NCBI GenBank assembly: GCA_002297645.1
Contig: DBMH01000227.1
Location: forward strand, 1 to 25,239
Direction: 5' to 3'
Source: Rhodanobacteraceae bacterium UBA703
GTDB taxonomy: Bacteria; Pseudomonadota; Gammaproteobacteria; Xanthomonadales; Rhodanobacteraceae
Length of the DNA stretch: 25,239 bases
Of the stretch, positions 15,401 to 23,333 are shown one piece after another. Every line of letters begins with the position of its first letter. The first letter of the stretch is position 1. The notes below the pieces were generated by a model. It worked only from the letters and a program-made list of their open reading frames with translations, had not been told where the DNA came from and searched no databases. A program made the translations under genes and the position numbers.

Positions 15401-15850
15401 ATGGCCACTCGATTCGCACCGGAGCATCATCTGCGTGACCTCGCGCGCCTGCGGAGGGCGCGCGACCGCATCGACCGGGACTACGCGCAACCGCTGGATG
15501 TCGAGGCGATCGCGCGCGGCGTGCACATGTCGGCCGGCCACTTCAGCCGCGAGTTCCGCGCGGCCTACGGCGAATCGCCGTATTCCTACCTGATGACGCG
15601 GCGCATCGAACGGGCGATGGCGCTGCTGCAATGCGGTGACCTCAGCGTCACCGAGACCTGTTTCGCCGTCGGTTGCTCGTCGCTGGGTACGTTCAGTACC
15701 CGCTTCACCGAACTGGTCGGGATGTCGCCCGGCACCTACCGGAAGCACGCGGCCGACGCGACCGCGGGCCTGCCGCCCTGCGTGGCGAAGCATGTGGCGC
15801 GACCGGTCAGGAATCGAGAAGCACCGATGCCCAAGCCCGACTTAGCATGA
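15401..15850 (+). CDS. Short AraC-family transcriptional regulator
   Basis: Encodes 149 residues, essentially only the AraC/XylS DNA-binding domain: first helix-turn-helix around LDVEAIARGVHMSAGHFSREF, second around SVTETCFAVGCSSLGTFSTRF, ending in the family signature MSPGTYRK. The usual N-terminal ligand domain is absent, so any signal is sensed elsewhere or the protein is active as made. Its stop overlaps the start of the VOC gene by four bases (ATGA at 15847-15850), implying translational coupling. The family combination with VOC genes is known among xanthomonads and actinobacteria. It may bind the 175-base gap shared with the amidohydrolase. Confidence 0.9.
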   Translation: MATRFAPEHHLRDLARLRRARDRIDRDYAQPLDVEAIARGVHMSAGHFSREFRAAYGESPYSYLMTRRIERAMALLQCGDLSVTETCFAVGCSSLGTFSTRFTELVGMSPGTYRKHAADATAGLPPCVAKHVARPVRNREAPMPKPDLA

Positions 15851-16290
15851 CGGCTTCCTCGCACACCGGACACGACCCCATGCACCTCACCATCCATTCG
15901 ACCTTTCTCCCGCACAACGATCCGGACGCCTCGCTGGCGTTCTACCGCGACACGCTCGGTTTCGAAGTCCGCAACGACGTCGGCTACAACGGCATGCGCT
16001 GGATCACGGTCGGTCCCGTCGGCCAACCCGGCACGTCCATCGTGCTGTGTCCGCCGGGCGTCACGCCGGGACTCACCGACGGGGAGCGCCGTGCCATCGC
16101 CGAGATGATGGCCAAGGGCACCTACGCGATGATCATCCTGGCCAGCGCCGATCTCGACGGCACCTTCGAGCGCCTGCTGGCCAGTGGCGCGGAGGTGATC
16201 CAGGAACCGACCCGGCAGCCGTACGGCGTGCGCGATTGCGCGTTCCGCGATCCCGCGGGCAATCACGTCCGCATCAATGAAGTCCGCTGA
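15847..16290 (+). CDS. VOC-family protein (glyoxalase/bleomycin-resistance fold)
   Basis: Encodes 147 residues from the ATG overlapping the AraC stop; a second in-frame ATG at 15880 would give 136 residues and matches the family start (MHLTIHSTFLPHNDP). The paired beta-alpha-beta-beta-beta modules are evident: DASLAFYRDTLGFEVRND in the first half, and VIQEPTRQPYGVRDCAFRDPAGNHVRI, here with Glu and His possible metal ligands, in the second. VOC proteins hold a metal and act on small electrophiles, catechols or antibiotics. Placed second in the AraC cluster. Specific activity cannot be told. Confidence 0.88.
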   Translation: MTASSHTGHDPMHLTIHSTFLPHNDPDASLAFYRDTLGFEVRNDVGYNGMRWITVGPVGQPGTSIVLCPPGVTPGLTDGERRAIAEMMAKGTYAMIILASADLDGTFERLLASGAEVIQEPTRQPYGVRDCAFRDPAGNHVRINEVR

Positions 16291-16381
16291 GAGATCCGGG
16301 GGGCCATCTCTCGGGCGTCCACGCGGCGAAGCCGGACACCCGCCGTCGACGAGCCGGGAGGCTTCCTGGGGCATTGAATCC

Positions 16382-16846
16382 ATGGCAGCCATGAGCATGA
16401 AGAAGACGGTCACGATGAAGAAAGCGGCGAGCGGTGCGACGGGCATGCCCGATGCGGACGGTCCCTCGCGGCGGATCGATGCAAGGATCGAGGAGCTCGG
16501 GGACTGGCGCGGCGAGACGCTGGCGACGGTTCGCGCGCTCATCCGCGAGGCCATCCCCGACGTGGTCGAGGAATGGAAATGGCGTGGCGTTCCCGTCTGG
16601 TATCGCGACGGAATGATCTGCACCGGCGAGACGTACCGGAGCCACGTCAAGCTCACCTTCGCCAAGGGCGCCGAACTGGACGATCCGTCGGGCCTGTTCA
16701 ACGCCGGGCTCGAAGGCCGCGTCCGGCGCGCCATCGACATCCACGAGGGCGATGCGATCGACGGGGATGCCTTGAAGGCACTGGTTCTCGCTGCGGCGAC
16801 CGCGAATGCGTCCCCGGCGGGACGGCGTCGGGGAAAGAGGACCTGA
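16382..16846 (+). CDS. DUF1801 domain protein (first copy)
   Basis: Encodes about 154 residues. The DUF1801 core is clear: GDWRGETLATVRALIREAIPDVVEEWKWRGVPVWYRDGMICTGETY (shortened: EEWKWRGVPVW then MICTGETY), SHVKLTFAKGAEL, and SGLFNAGLEGRVRRAID. The N-terminus is Lys/Met-rich, with candidate starts at 16382, 16391 and 16397 and no strong ribosome binding site to decide. The fold is a small beta sheet with helices of unproven function, often found beside VOC or AraC genes. It follows the VOC stop by about 90 bases. Confidence 0.82.
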   Translation: MAAMSMKKTVTMKKAASGATGMPDADGPSRRIDARIEELGDWRGETLATVRALIREAIPDVVEEWKWRGVPVWYRDGMICTGETYRSHVKLTFAKGAELDDPSGLFNAGLEGRVRRAIDIHEGDAIDGDALKALVLAAATANASPAGRRRGKRT

Positions 16847-16889
16847 GCCGCCCGGAGCCTGCTTTCCGGATCCAGGAGGAGAATGCGCG

Positions 16890-17477
16890 ATGGCGATGGA
16901 GACACCCCGGAAGCCAGCGAAAGCTGGAGGGAAGGACGTCGTCGGGAAGGCCGGCGCGAAAGCGCCCCGCCCGGGAACGGTGCGTACCGAGTCGTCGGCA
17001 CGGAAGCAGTCGGCGCCCCTCCCGGTACCGAAAACCGCCGTGCCCCGTGCCCCGGGCGGTGGCGTGACGGGCGCGCCGCCCGTCCTGCTCGCCGGCGGCA
17101 ATCCGCGGATCGCCAAAGGCGAAGGCAACGGGCCGGTGCAGGCCTACATCGCGGCCATGCCCGGTTGGAAACGCGATCTCGGTCGTCGCCTCGATGCGCT
17201 CATCGAACGCGCCGTTCCCGGCGTGCACAAGGCGGTGAAATGGAACTCGCCCCTGTACGGCGTCGAGGGTGACGGCTGGTTCCTCGGAATCCACTGCTTC
17301 ACGAAGTACATCAAGGTCGCTTTCTTTCGCGGCATGTCGCTGAGTCCGGTCCCGCCGGGCGAGTCGCGGAGCAAGGACACGCGCTATCTGAACCTCCGCG
17401 AGGACGAACCGTTCGACGAGAAGCAGTTTCTCGACTGGGTGAGGCAGGCCAGCCGGCTGCCGGGCGAACGCATGTGA
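16890..17477 (+). CDS. DUF1801 domain protein (second copy) with long basic N-terminal tail
   Basis: Encodes 195 residues. The start at 16890 has AGGAGGAG eight bases upstream, the strongest ribosome binding site in the cluster. Residues 1-75 are a low-complexity Lys/Ala/Pro/Gly tail (PRKPAKAGGKDV, GKAGAKAPRPG), then a DUF1801 domain from about residue 85: GPVQAYIAAMPGWKRDLGRRL, VHKAVKWNSPLYG, GWFLGIHCFTKYIKVAFF, RYLNLREDE. It is a paralogue of the preceding gene with 43 bases between them. The tail recalls histone-H1-like bacterial tails, which suggests nucleic-acid contact, but this is inference only. Confidence 0.85.
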   Translation: MAMETPRKPAKAGGKDVVGKAGAKAPRPGTVRTESSARKQSAPLPVPKTAVPRAPGGGVTGAPPVLLAGGNPRIAKGEGNGPVQAYIAAMPGWKRDLGRRLDALIERAVPGVHKAVKWNSPLYGVEGDGWFLGIHCFTKYIKVAFFRGMSLSPVPPGESRSKDTRYLNLREDEPFDEKQFLDWVRQASRLPGERM

Positions 17478-17570
17478 ACCGATACCGCGTTCGCCGAGGC
17501 GTGAAGGCCGTCGCGGAGACGTTCGTTTCCGCGGGCTAGGCTGGAAACCACCGACTACGATCTGGCTGGC

Positions 17571-19049
17571 GTGGCTCATCCCGTTCTGGATTCCTGTCTG
17601 GCGCTTCATCGGGACGGCCGTCTCACGGAGGCGGAGGCGGGATATCGCCAATGCCTTCGCGAAGGGCTCGATGAGGCTTCGTTCCCGCTGTCGGTCCTGT
17701 TGTTGCAGCAGCGGCGTTATGCGGAGGCAGTCGACGTACTGGCGCCGCTCGCGGAGGCAGGACCCGACGACGTCCCCGTCGTGATCAACCTGTCGATCGC
17801 GTTGCGCCACTGTGGGCAACCGGACGCGGCGTTGCGGTTCGCGCGCTCGGCCGCCGCTGCCGCTCCCGGAAACGTTGGTGCGTGCAATGCGCACGGACTC
17901 GCCGCACTGCAGGCCGGGCACGTCGAGGAAGCGCTGCAGGCGTTCGAGTCGGGGCTTCGGCAAGCTCCCGGGCACGTCGCGCTGGCGCTGCACAGGGGCA
18001 AATGCCTGCGCCGGCTCGGGCGCACACGCGAAGCGCTCGCCGTGCTCGAGCAGGTCGTCGTGCAAGCGCCGCACGTGGTGGAGGCATGGCGAACCCTGGC
18101 ATCGTTGCAGGCGACGTCGGGGTTGACGGAAGCGGCGCTCGAAAGCAGCACGCGTGCCCTTGCGCTGGCGCCGCACGACGGCGACGTGGCGCTCGAACAC
18201 GCGGTGGCATTGCTGCGGTCCGGACACGCGGATACCGCGGCGCTACGCCTTCGCATGCTGCTGGATGCCGGCAGAACGGACGCGGGCACCTGGGGGTGGC
18301 TGGGGCGCTCGTATCTCCGGTTGCGGGATTTCGAGGCGGCCCGCGCGGCGTTCGAGCAGGCGAATGCGATCAATCCCGACGATTCCGTCGCGGCGCACTA
18401 TCTCGCGGCCCTCGACGGTGTCCTGCCGGGCGACATGGAGAGCGACTACGTGCGCTCGCTGTTCGACGACTTCGCGGATCGTTTCGAGGACACGTTGGTG
18501 GACCGGCTGGCCTATGCCACCCCGCGCGCGCTCGCCCGGTTCCTGCGGGCGGAAGGCATGGACGATGCCGCGAGGGTGCTCGACCTCGGTTGTGGCACGG
18601 GACTGATGGGCGTGGAGCTCGCGCGCTCCGGGCGCCACATGGACGGCGTCGATCTTTCTCCCCGCATGCTGGAATATGCGCGCTCGAAGGGCATCTATCG
18701 CGAACTCCATGTCGCCGAACTGCTCGAGTTCCTGCGCGGTACGGTCGGGCAATGGGACCTGGTCGTGGCGGCGGACGTGTTCGTCTACGTGGCGGACCTG
18801 CAGCCGATCTTCGCGGCCGTCCGCGAACGCCTTGCTTCAGGAGGAGGCTTCGCGTTCTCGGTCGAATGCAGCAGCACGGAGCGAACCGAACTGCTGCCCG
18901 AGACGGGGCGCTATCGGCATTCGCCGCGGCACGTCGCCGACGCGCTCATCGCCGCCGGATTCGAGGGAATCCGGCGGGAAGCGGTCGTATTGCGCATGGA
19001 GTCCGGCAATCCCGTGTCCGGCGAGCTGCTGCTGGCGAGGCGCACGTAG
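17571..19049 (+). CDS. TPR-repeat class I SAM-dependent methyltransferase
   Basis: Encodes 492 residues from a GTG start (no good ATG is available near the N-terminus; the ribosome binding site is weak). Residues 1-285 are tandem tetratricopeptide helices (for example AEAGYRQCLREGLDEA, EEALQAFESGLRQAPGH, FEAARAAFEQANAINPDD). A linker with YVRSLFDDFADRFEDTL leads to a Rossmann methyltransferase: motif I VLDLGCGTG (336-344), motif II near GVDLSP, and LVVAADVFVYV. The substrate is probably a protein recruited by the TPR platform, but it could be a small molecule. It stands 93 bases after the DUF1801 gene and may be its own unit. Confidence 0.9.
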   Translation: MAHPVLDSCLALHRDGRLTEAEAGYRQCLREGLDEASFPLSVLLLQQRRYAEAVDVLAPLAEAGPDDVPVVINLSIALRHCGQPDAALRFARSAAAAAPGNVGACNAHGLAALQAGHVEEALQAFESGLRQAPGHVALALHRGKCLRRLGRTREALAVLEQVVVQAPHVVEAWRTLASLQATSGLTEAALESSTRALALAPHDGDVALEHAVALLRSGHADTAALRLRMLLDAGRTDAGTWGWLGRSYLRLRDFEAARAAFEQANAINPDDSVAAHYLAALDGVLPGDMESDYVRSLFDDFADRFEDTLVDRLAYATPRALARFLRAEGMDDAARVLDLGCGTGLMGVELARSGRHMDGVDLSPRMLEYARSKGIYRELHVAELLEFLRGTVGQWDLVVAADVFVYVADLQPIFAAVRERLASGGGFAFSVECSSTERTELLPETGRYRHSPRHVADALIAAGFEGIRREAVVLRMESGNPVSGELLLARRT

Positions 19050-19053
19050 CGCA

Positions 19054-19068
19054 GTGGGCGTCGCCCAC
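19054..19068. terminator. Short hairpin between converging genes
   Basis: GTGGGC-GTC-GCCCAC, six perfect GC-rich pairs, starts five bases after the methyltransferase stop. No T-tract. Plausible but weak terminator. Confidence 0.4.
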
Positions 19069-19112
19069 CGCCTCACGCAGTTCCGAATGGCCGGTGCAGC
19101 CGCCGCGTGATC

Positions 19113-19283
19113 TCATTCCGCTTCCGGATGGCGCTCCTTCCAGCGTGCCAGGCGTTCGCGATACAGCGTCAGTTCGTCGGTATAGAGATCGTGGACGCAG
19201 GGATCGCAGCCGCTGTCGCAGCAATCGCCGGGCAGCGGTGGTTCAGGCGCCAGCGGGCGCGGGTCGTCGTCGGGGGCGTTCAT
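19113..19283 (-). CDS. Small oxidoreductase-like domain protein
   Basis: Encodes 56 residues. The Cys motif PPLPGDCCDSGCDPCVHDLY, followed by ELTLYRERLARWKERHP, matches the short oxidoreductase-like N-terminal domain seen in many bacterial and mitochondrial proteins. The ATG at 19283 begins the family-type Pro-rich leader; the open frame upstream to 19367 lacks family features. Four cysteines suggest metal or redox chemistry, without proof. It faces the methyltransferase gene. Confidence 0.85.
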   Translation of the reverse strand: MNAPDDDPRPLAPEPPLPGDCCDSGCDPCVHDLYTDELTLYRERLARWKERHPEAE

Positions 19284-19613
19284 CGGGGCGAAGCATAGCA
19301 ACAGCCGCACGACGGCTCGGCCGCGGCAGCCGCTCCGGGCACGAGGCTTGTGGTTGGAGGCCCGCATGGACAGGCCGGTCGCATCGAAGATGGAACCGGT
19401 CGCCGCCGGCGCGATCTCTGTCCCGAACTACCGAACGACATTCGGGTGCGATCACGGCTCCACTGCGAGTGTCGACGGCCGGACGACCGCGCGATGCCGA
19501 TCGAGAAGGACTGCACGGTTCTCCCACCGGGTTGCGATGCGCGCGCCGGGAGCGGGATCCTTCGCGAGGAAGTGCCGAAGGCGCGACGAGGCTGTCGTAC
19601 CGTTGCCCGGGTT
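19284..19613. other. Gap between the small Cys protein and the protease stop
   Basis: About 330 bases with no supportable gene or clear hairpin on either strand. It should contain the promoter of the 56-residue protein (minus strand) and the transcript end of the protease. Confidence 0.35.
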
Positions 19614-20816
19614 TCATTCGAACCCGTCGGCGAAGATCTTCGCGCGCGGCCGGAAGCCCGCGATGATCGGTGCCGTGACGTTGCCGACGCGATGGTTGTC
19701 GCGCTGGTCGGCGATTCCGGTCGGCTGTCCCAGGTAGAGGATCTCGGGATTCGAGAAATGCGCGGCGCGGGCGCAGTAGCCGGCGCAATCGTACGGATAC
19801 GACATCACCGTCGTGAACATGTCGTCGACGTAGTGGCCGAAGGCCCACGGGAACAGCGCCCATGCGGATGGGGCGCCGTAGGCCGGGTCGTGCTGCATGC
19901 CGAGGTTGTGGCCGTGCTCGTGCGCGTAGACGAGATCGCCGACGGCGCAGCTTCGCATCGTGATCTGCACGGCGTCGCCGGCGAAGCTGTCGTCGAGCGC
20001 GTCCATGATGAAACCGGCGCCGCAGACGGTCAGGCTGTGCTCGACCCACAGCGAGGCGAGGTCGGCACCCACTTCGTCGCGCATCGCGATCGCGGCCGGG
20101 TCGACGCGCAGCCACTCCAGGTCGTAGACGTCGACTTCGTCGCGCGGGAACGGCCGGATGCCGGCGAGGCTGAAGCGGGCCGTCATGTCGCTGTTGGCGA
20201 AGGCGAGGTTGGCCGTGTCGACGGCGGCGTGGATCTCCGCTTCGACGTTCGCGAGCGACCCCATGGCCGCGAGCACCTGTGGTGAATAGACGACGAGGAC
20301 GTCGATCGGCGCGTTCGCCACCGTGGGCTTCGCCGCGGGGGAGCGCGGCGCCGGCTTCGCCGGATAGCGCGCGAGGGCCTCCGCCTCGAGGCCGCCGCCG
20401 CAGCTGGGGAAGGCCTTCGTATCGAGATCGACGAGTGCCGATCCGCCCTCGGGCAGCGGCACGATCTCGTAGCGGCCCAGCGGCGTCTGCACGAGTCCGG
20501 CGAGCACGCCGCGGTGCATCGTCAACGAGACCGCATGATCGGGCGACGTATCCAGACGACCCTGCCACATCCAGCCGTCATTGCGCTTCTCGAACGCCGT
20601 GCGTGTCGCGCCGAGCGTCGTCCCGAACACGTCGAGCACCAGGTCATGCCGGTCGCCGGCGTTCCAGCCGGCATCCATCGACACGCGCTGCGCGCGATGG
20701 GCGGCGGGCTGGACGTGCGACACGTCCACGACGCCCGCGAGATGCCAGGAGGCGGCATCGGACACGGGGGCGGCGGACAGCAGGTACAGCGCAACGGCGA
20801 TACTGAGCGGACGCAT
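19614..20816 (-). CDS. Secreted reprolysin-like zinc metalloprotease ending in IFADGFE
   Basis: Encodes 400 residues. A signal peptide (cleavage near SDA, residue 21) is followed by a propeptide-like region of about 160 residues (SHVQPAAHRAQRVSM, RLDTSPDHAVSLTMH) and the catalytic domain (IDVLVVYSPQVL onward). HEHGHNLGMQHD at 299-310 gives zinc ligands His299, His303 and His309 with catalytic Glu300; VMSYPY is the Met-turn, so it is a metzincin of the M12B/M72 type. Cys residues in VCGAGF, RSCAVGD and DCAGYC likely pair. The last seven residues are IFADGFE, the same peptide type as in the DUF11 protein. The start at 20816 has GGGGAG six bases upstream. Function is extracellular proteolysis; the target is unknown. 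Confidence 0.92.
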   Translation of the reverse strand: MRPLSIAVALYLLSAAPVSDAASWHLAGVVDVSHVQPAAHRAQRVSMDAGWNAGDRHDLVLDVFGTTLGATRTAFEKRNDGWMWQGRLDTSPDHAVSLTMHRGVLAGLVQTPLGRYEIVPLPEGGSALVDLDTKAFPSCGGGLEAEALARYPAKPAPRSPAAKPTVANAPIDVLVVYSPQVLAAMGSLANVEAEIHAAVDTANLAFANSDMTARFSLAGIRPFPRDEVDVYDLEWLRVDPAAIAMRDEVGADLASLWVEHSLTVCGAGFIMDALDDSFAGDAVQITMRSCAVGDLVYAHEHGHNLGMQHDPAYGAPSAWALFPWAFGHYVDDMFTTVMSYPYDCAGYCARAAHFSNPEILYLGQPTGIADQRDNHRVGNVTAPIIAGFRPRAKIFADGFE

Positions 20817-20864
20817 CGGTTCTCCCCGGGGAACGGCGGCGTGCACGGACGGGAGCGCGACGTG

Positions 20865-20885
20865 GTCGGCTCCGTCGAAGCCGAC
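20865..20885 (-). terminator. Weak hairpin after the MscS gene
   Basis: GTCGGCT (20865-20871) pairs with AGCCGAC (20879-20885) over a 7-base loop, 65 bases past the mscS stop on its strand and upstream of the protease gene. No T-tract. Confidence 0.35.
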
Positions 20886-20949
20886 GGCGACTGTGCCGGA
20901 TCCGCTGGTGCGATTCCACTGCTCCCCGACGGCGCATCGGGCGCGGGCA

Positions 20950-21798
20950 TCAGGTCGTCGGTGCGCCCTTGGGCAGTGCGTGCACGTAGACGTGCGCGTC
21001 GCGCTGCGGGAACGGGATCGAGATGCCGGCTGCGTCGAAGGCCTTCTTGATGCGCTCGGTCAGTTCGCATTTCGTGGCGAAGAAGTCGTCGTTCGACACG
21101 TGGCAGCGGATGCCGAGGTTGACGCTGCTCGGAGCCAGTTCATAGACCAGGACGTCCGGCGCGGGAGTGTGCAGCACGCGCGGATCGGCCGTCACGACGC
21201 CGAGGGCGGTCGTGCGCGCCCGGTCGATGTCGTCGCCGTAGCCGATGCCGACCACGAGCTCGATGCGGCGCACCGTGTCCGGCGTCAGGTTGATGATCGA
21301 GTCCGCCGTGATCAGCGAATTCGGCACGGTCACGGTCTGGTTGTCCCCGCCGCGCAGCCGCGTCTGGAAGATGCTGATGGTTTCGACCTTTCCGGTCGCA
21401 CCGTGCACGGTGACGATGTCACCGACCTTGAACGGGCGCAGCGCGACCAGCAGCACGCCAGAGGCGATGTTGGACAGCGAGTCCTTCAGCGCGAGACCGA
21501 TCGCGAGCCCGGCGGCGCCGAGGATCGCGAACATCGAGCTCATCGGCACGCCGAGCAACTGCACCACGGCGAGCAGCAGCACGATCTGCAGGGCGACGAG
21601 GGCGGCGCGCGACAGGAAATCCGATGCCGTGCGTTCGATGTGGGTCCGCTGTAGCACGCGGTCGAGCGAGCCGGCGGCGAAGCGCGCGATGCGCAGGCCG
21701 ATCGCGAGCACGATCAGCGCGCCGATCAGGCGCAGCGCGAAGTCGGTGGCAAGCTGCAGCCACGGTGCGTATTCGGGGGTCGACCACCAGTGCGTCAT
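20950..21798 (-). CDS. mscS: Small-conductance mechanosensitive channel, MscS family
   Basis: Encodes 282 residues, the size of E. coli MscS. Three membrane helices lie near 20-42, 62-85 and 88-112; the pore helix carries the typical Gly/Ala pattern in ILGAAGLAIGLALKDSLSNIASG, followed by LRPFKVGDIV of the beta domain and a cytosolic vestibule region (ISIFQTRLRGGDNQTVTVPNS). It opens under membrane tension and releases solutes at osmotic downshock. The C-terminal stretch ends VYVHALPKGA. It lies 122 bases downstream of chaA on the same strand; both concern ion homeostasis, but the gap is long enough for a separate promoter. Confidence 0.93.
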   Translation of the reverse strand: MTHWWSTPEYAPWLQLATDFALRLIGALIVLAIGLRIARFAAGSLDRVLQRTHIERTASDFLSRAALVALQIVLLLAVVQLLGVPMSSMFAILGAAGLAIGLALKDSLSNIASGVLLVALRPFKVGDIVTVHGATGKVETISIFQTRLRGGDNQTVTVPNSLITADSIINLTPDTVRRIELVVGIGYGDDIDRARTTALGVVTADPRVLHTPAPDVLVYELAPSSVNLGIRCHVSNDDFFATKCELTERIKKAFDAAGISIPFPQRDAHVYVHALPKGAPTT

Positions 21799-21920
21799 CG
21801 CATCCTCCGTCGGTCCGCCAGCGGGATGGTCCGCGACTCTAGCAAATCGTCCGTCGCGGCTGCGGCGCGCTTCGGCAACGCCGTGTTTTCCGTTTCAGGA
21901 CGGTCCGCGTGCGATCACGA

Positions 21921-23012
21921 TCACGGCACGAAGCTGAGGAACAGGTAGGCGGCGAACATCACCAGGTGCACCACGCCGGGCAGCACCGTGGTGCGGCCGG
22001 TGCGCAGCGAGATCGAGACGACGAACAGCGACAGCACCAGCAGCACGGTCGACTTCATGTCGAGGCCGAGCGCGAGCGGCCACCCCATGACGACCGCGAG
22101 TACCGCGACCGTGGGCACCGTCAGGCCGATGCTGGCGATGGCGGAGCCGATCGCGAGGTTGAGGCTGGTCTGCAGGCGATTGGCGTGCGCCGCGCGAATG
22201 GCTGCCACGCTCTCGGGCAGCAGCACGATGGCCGCGATCAGGATGCCGACGGTCGCCGGCGGCGCGCCCACGGCCAGCAGCAGCGCTTCGATCGACGGGG
22301 AGATTCCTTTCGCGCTGAGCACCACCACCACCAAGGCCACCAGCAGCAGGCCGAGGCTGGCCAGGGCCTCGCGGGAGGTCGGCTGCGCGGCGTGCTCGTC
22401 CGGGTCGGTCTCGTCCTCGTCCGTCGGCAGGAAGTAGTCGCGATGGCGGATGGTCTGGAACACCGTGAAGGCCGCGAACAGTGCCACCGTCGCCACGGCG
22501 ACGAAGACGAGCTGGCTGTTCGTGTAGACCGGGCCGGGCGCGCTGGTGGAATAGTTCGGCACGATCAGCGTGAACACCACGATGACCGTCAGCGTGCCGA
22601 GCGCGGCGTTCACGCCGTCCAGCTTGAAGCCCTGCACGCGATGCTTGCGTCCTCCGACCAGCAGGCTCGCGCCGATGATGCCGTTGAGGATGATCATGAC
22701 CGCAGCGAAGACGGTGTCGCGAGCGAGGCCGGAGGTCGCTTCGCCACCGGACAGCATCATCGAGACGATGAGCGCCACCTCGATGACGGTCACGGCGAGC
22801 GCGAGCACGAGCGTGCCGAACGGCTCGCCGACCCGGTGCGCGATGACTTCGGCGTGGTGGACCGACGCGATGACGCTGCCGACCAGTCCGAGCACCAGCA
22901 GGATGACGATGCCCGGGAAGCCGGGCACGCTCCAGTACAGCCCGAGGATCGCGAGGCCGGCGGGCGGGACGGCCATCGTCCACAGCGGGTTGTGCTTGAT
23001 CTGCTGGCTCAT
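21921..23012 (-). CDS. chaA: Sodium-potassium/calcium:proton antiporter ChaA
   Basis: Encodes 363 residues (E. coli ChaA is about 366). About 10-11 membrane helices are visible. Two alpha-repeat signatures of the Ca/cation antiporter superfamily occur: VTVIEVALIVSMML in the first half and IVLLPESVAAIRAA in the second, each with the functional Glu. An acidic cytosolic loop (TDEDETDPDEH) separates the halves, as expected for ChaA. It exports Na+, K+ or Ca2+ in exchange for protons at alkaline pH. The start at 23012 has GGAG 12 bases away, a weak site; the frame to 23213 has no membrane-protein character. A 16-base palindrome lies 48 bases upstream. Confidence 0.92.
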   Translation of the reverse strand: MSQQIKHNPLWTMAVPPAGLAILGLYWSVPGFPGIVILLVLGLVGSVIASVHHAEVIAHRVGEPFGTLVLALAVTVIEVALIVSMMLSGGEATSGLARDTVFAAVMIILNGIIGASLLVGGRKHRVQGFKLDGVNAALGTLTVIVVFTLIVPNYSTSAPGPVYTNSQLVFVAVATVALFAAFTVFQTIRHRDYFLPTDEDETDPDEHAAQPTSREALASLGLLLVALVVVVLSAKGISPSIEALLLAVGAPPATVGILIAAIVLLPESVAAIRAAHANRLQTSLNLAIGSAIASIGLTVPTVAVLAVVMGWPLALGLDMKSTVLLVLSLFVVSISLRTGRTTVLPGVVHLVMFAAYLFLSFVP

Positions 23013-23333
23013 GCGTGGGTGTGCTCCGTGGTGGCGGGCGGTCGACGGTGCCCGGCTCGCTCCCGGCGCCGGGAGGACGACCTGTCGCGATCGGCGCACG
23101 GCACGCGCCGGCGACCGCGTCATCGGTGGAATCGGCGCCCGCCGTTGTCCCGATGGCATCGAGTGTGCATTGCGCTTCGCGGCACTGTCCACCTCGATCG
23201 GTGGCGCCGGCAAGCGGATTTGAGACGGGGAATCCCGTCTCCTGCGTCGCGGCCGGCACGGCGGCGAGGGAACAGATCCTGGGTGCGGGGATGGGAGCGC
23301 CGCCGCACGGCCGGGCCCGTCCGGCAGCGGCTT
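23013..23333. other. Gap upstream of chaA with two palindromes
   Basis: No gene is supported. CTCCCGGC-GCCGGGAG (23060-23075) is a perfect 16-base palindrome upstream of chaA. GAGACGGG/CCCGTCTC (23222-23241, loop GAAT) is an 8-bp hairpin about 90 bases past the lipoprotein stop, possibly its terminator although a T-tract is missing. Confidence 0.45.
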
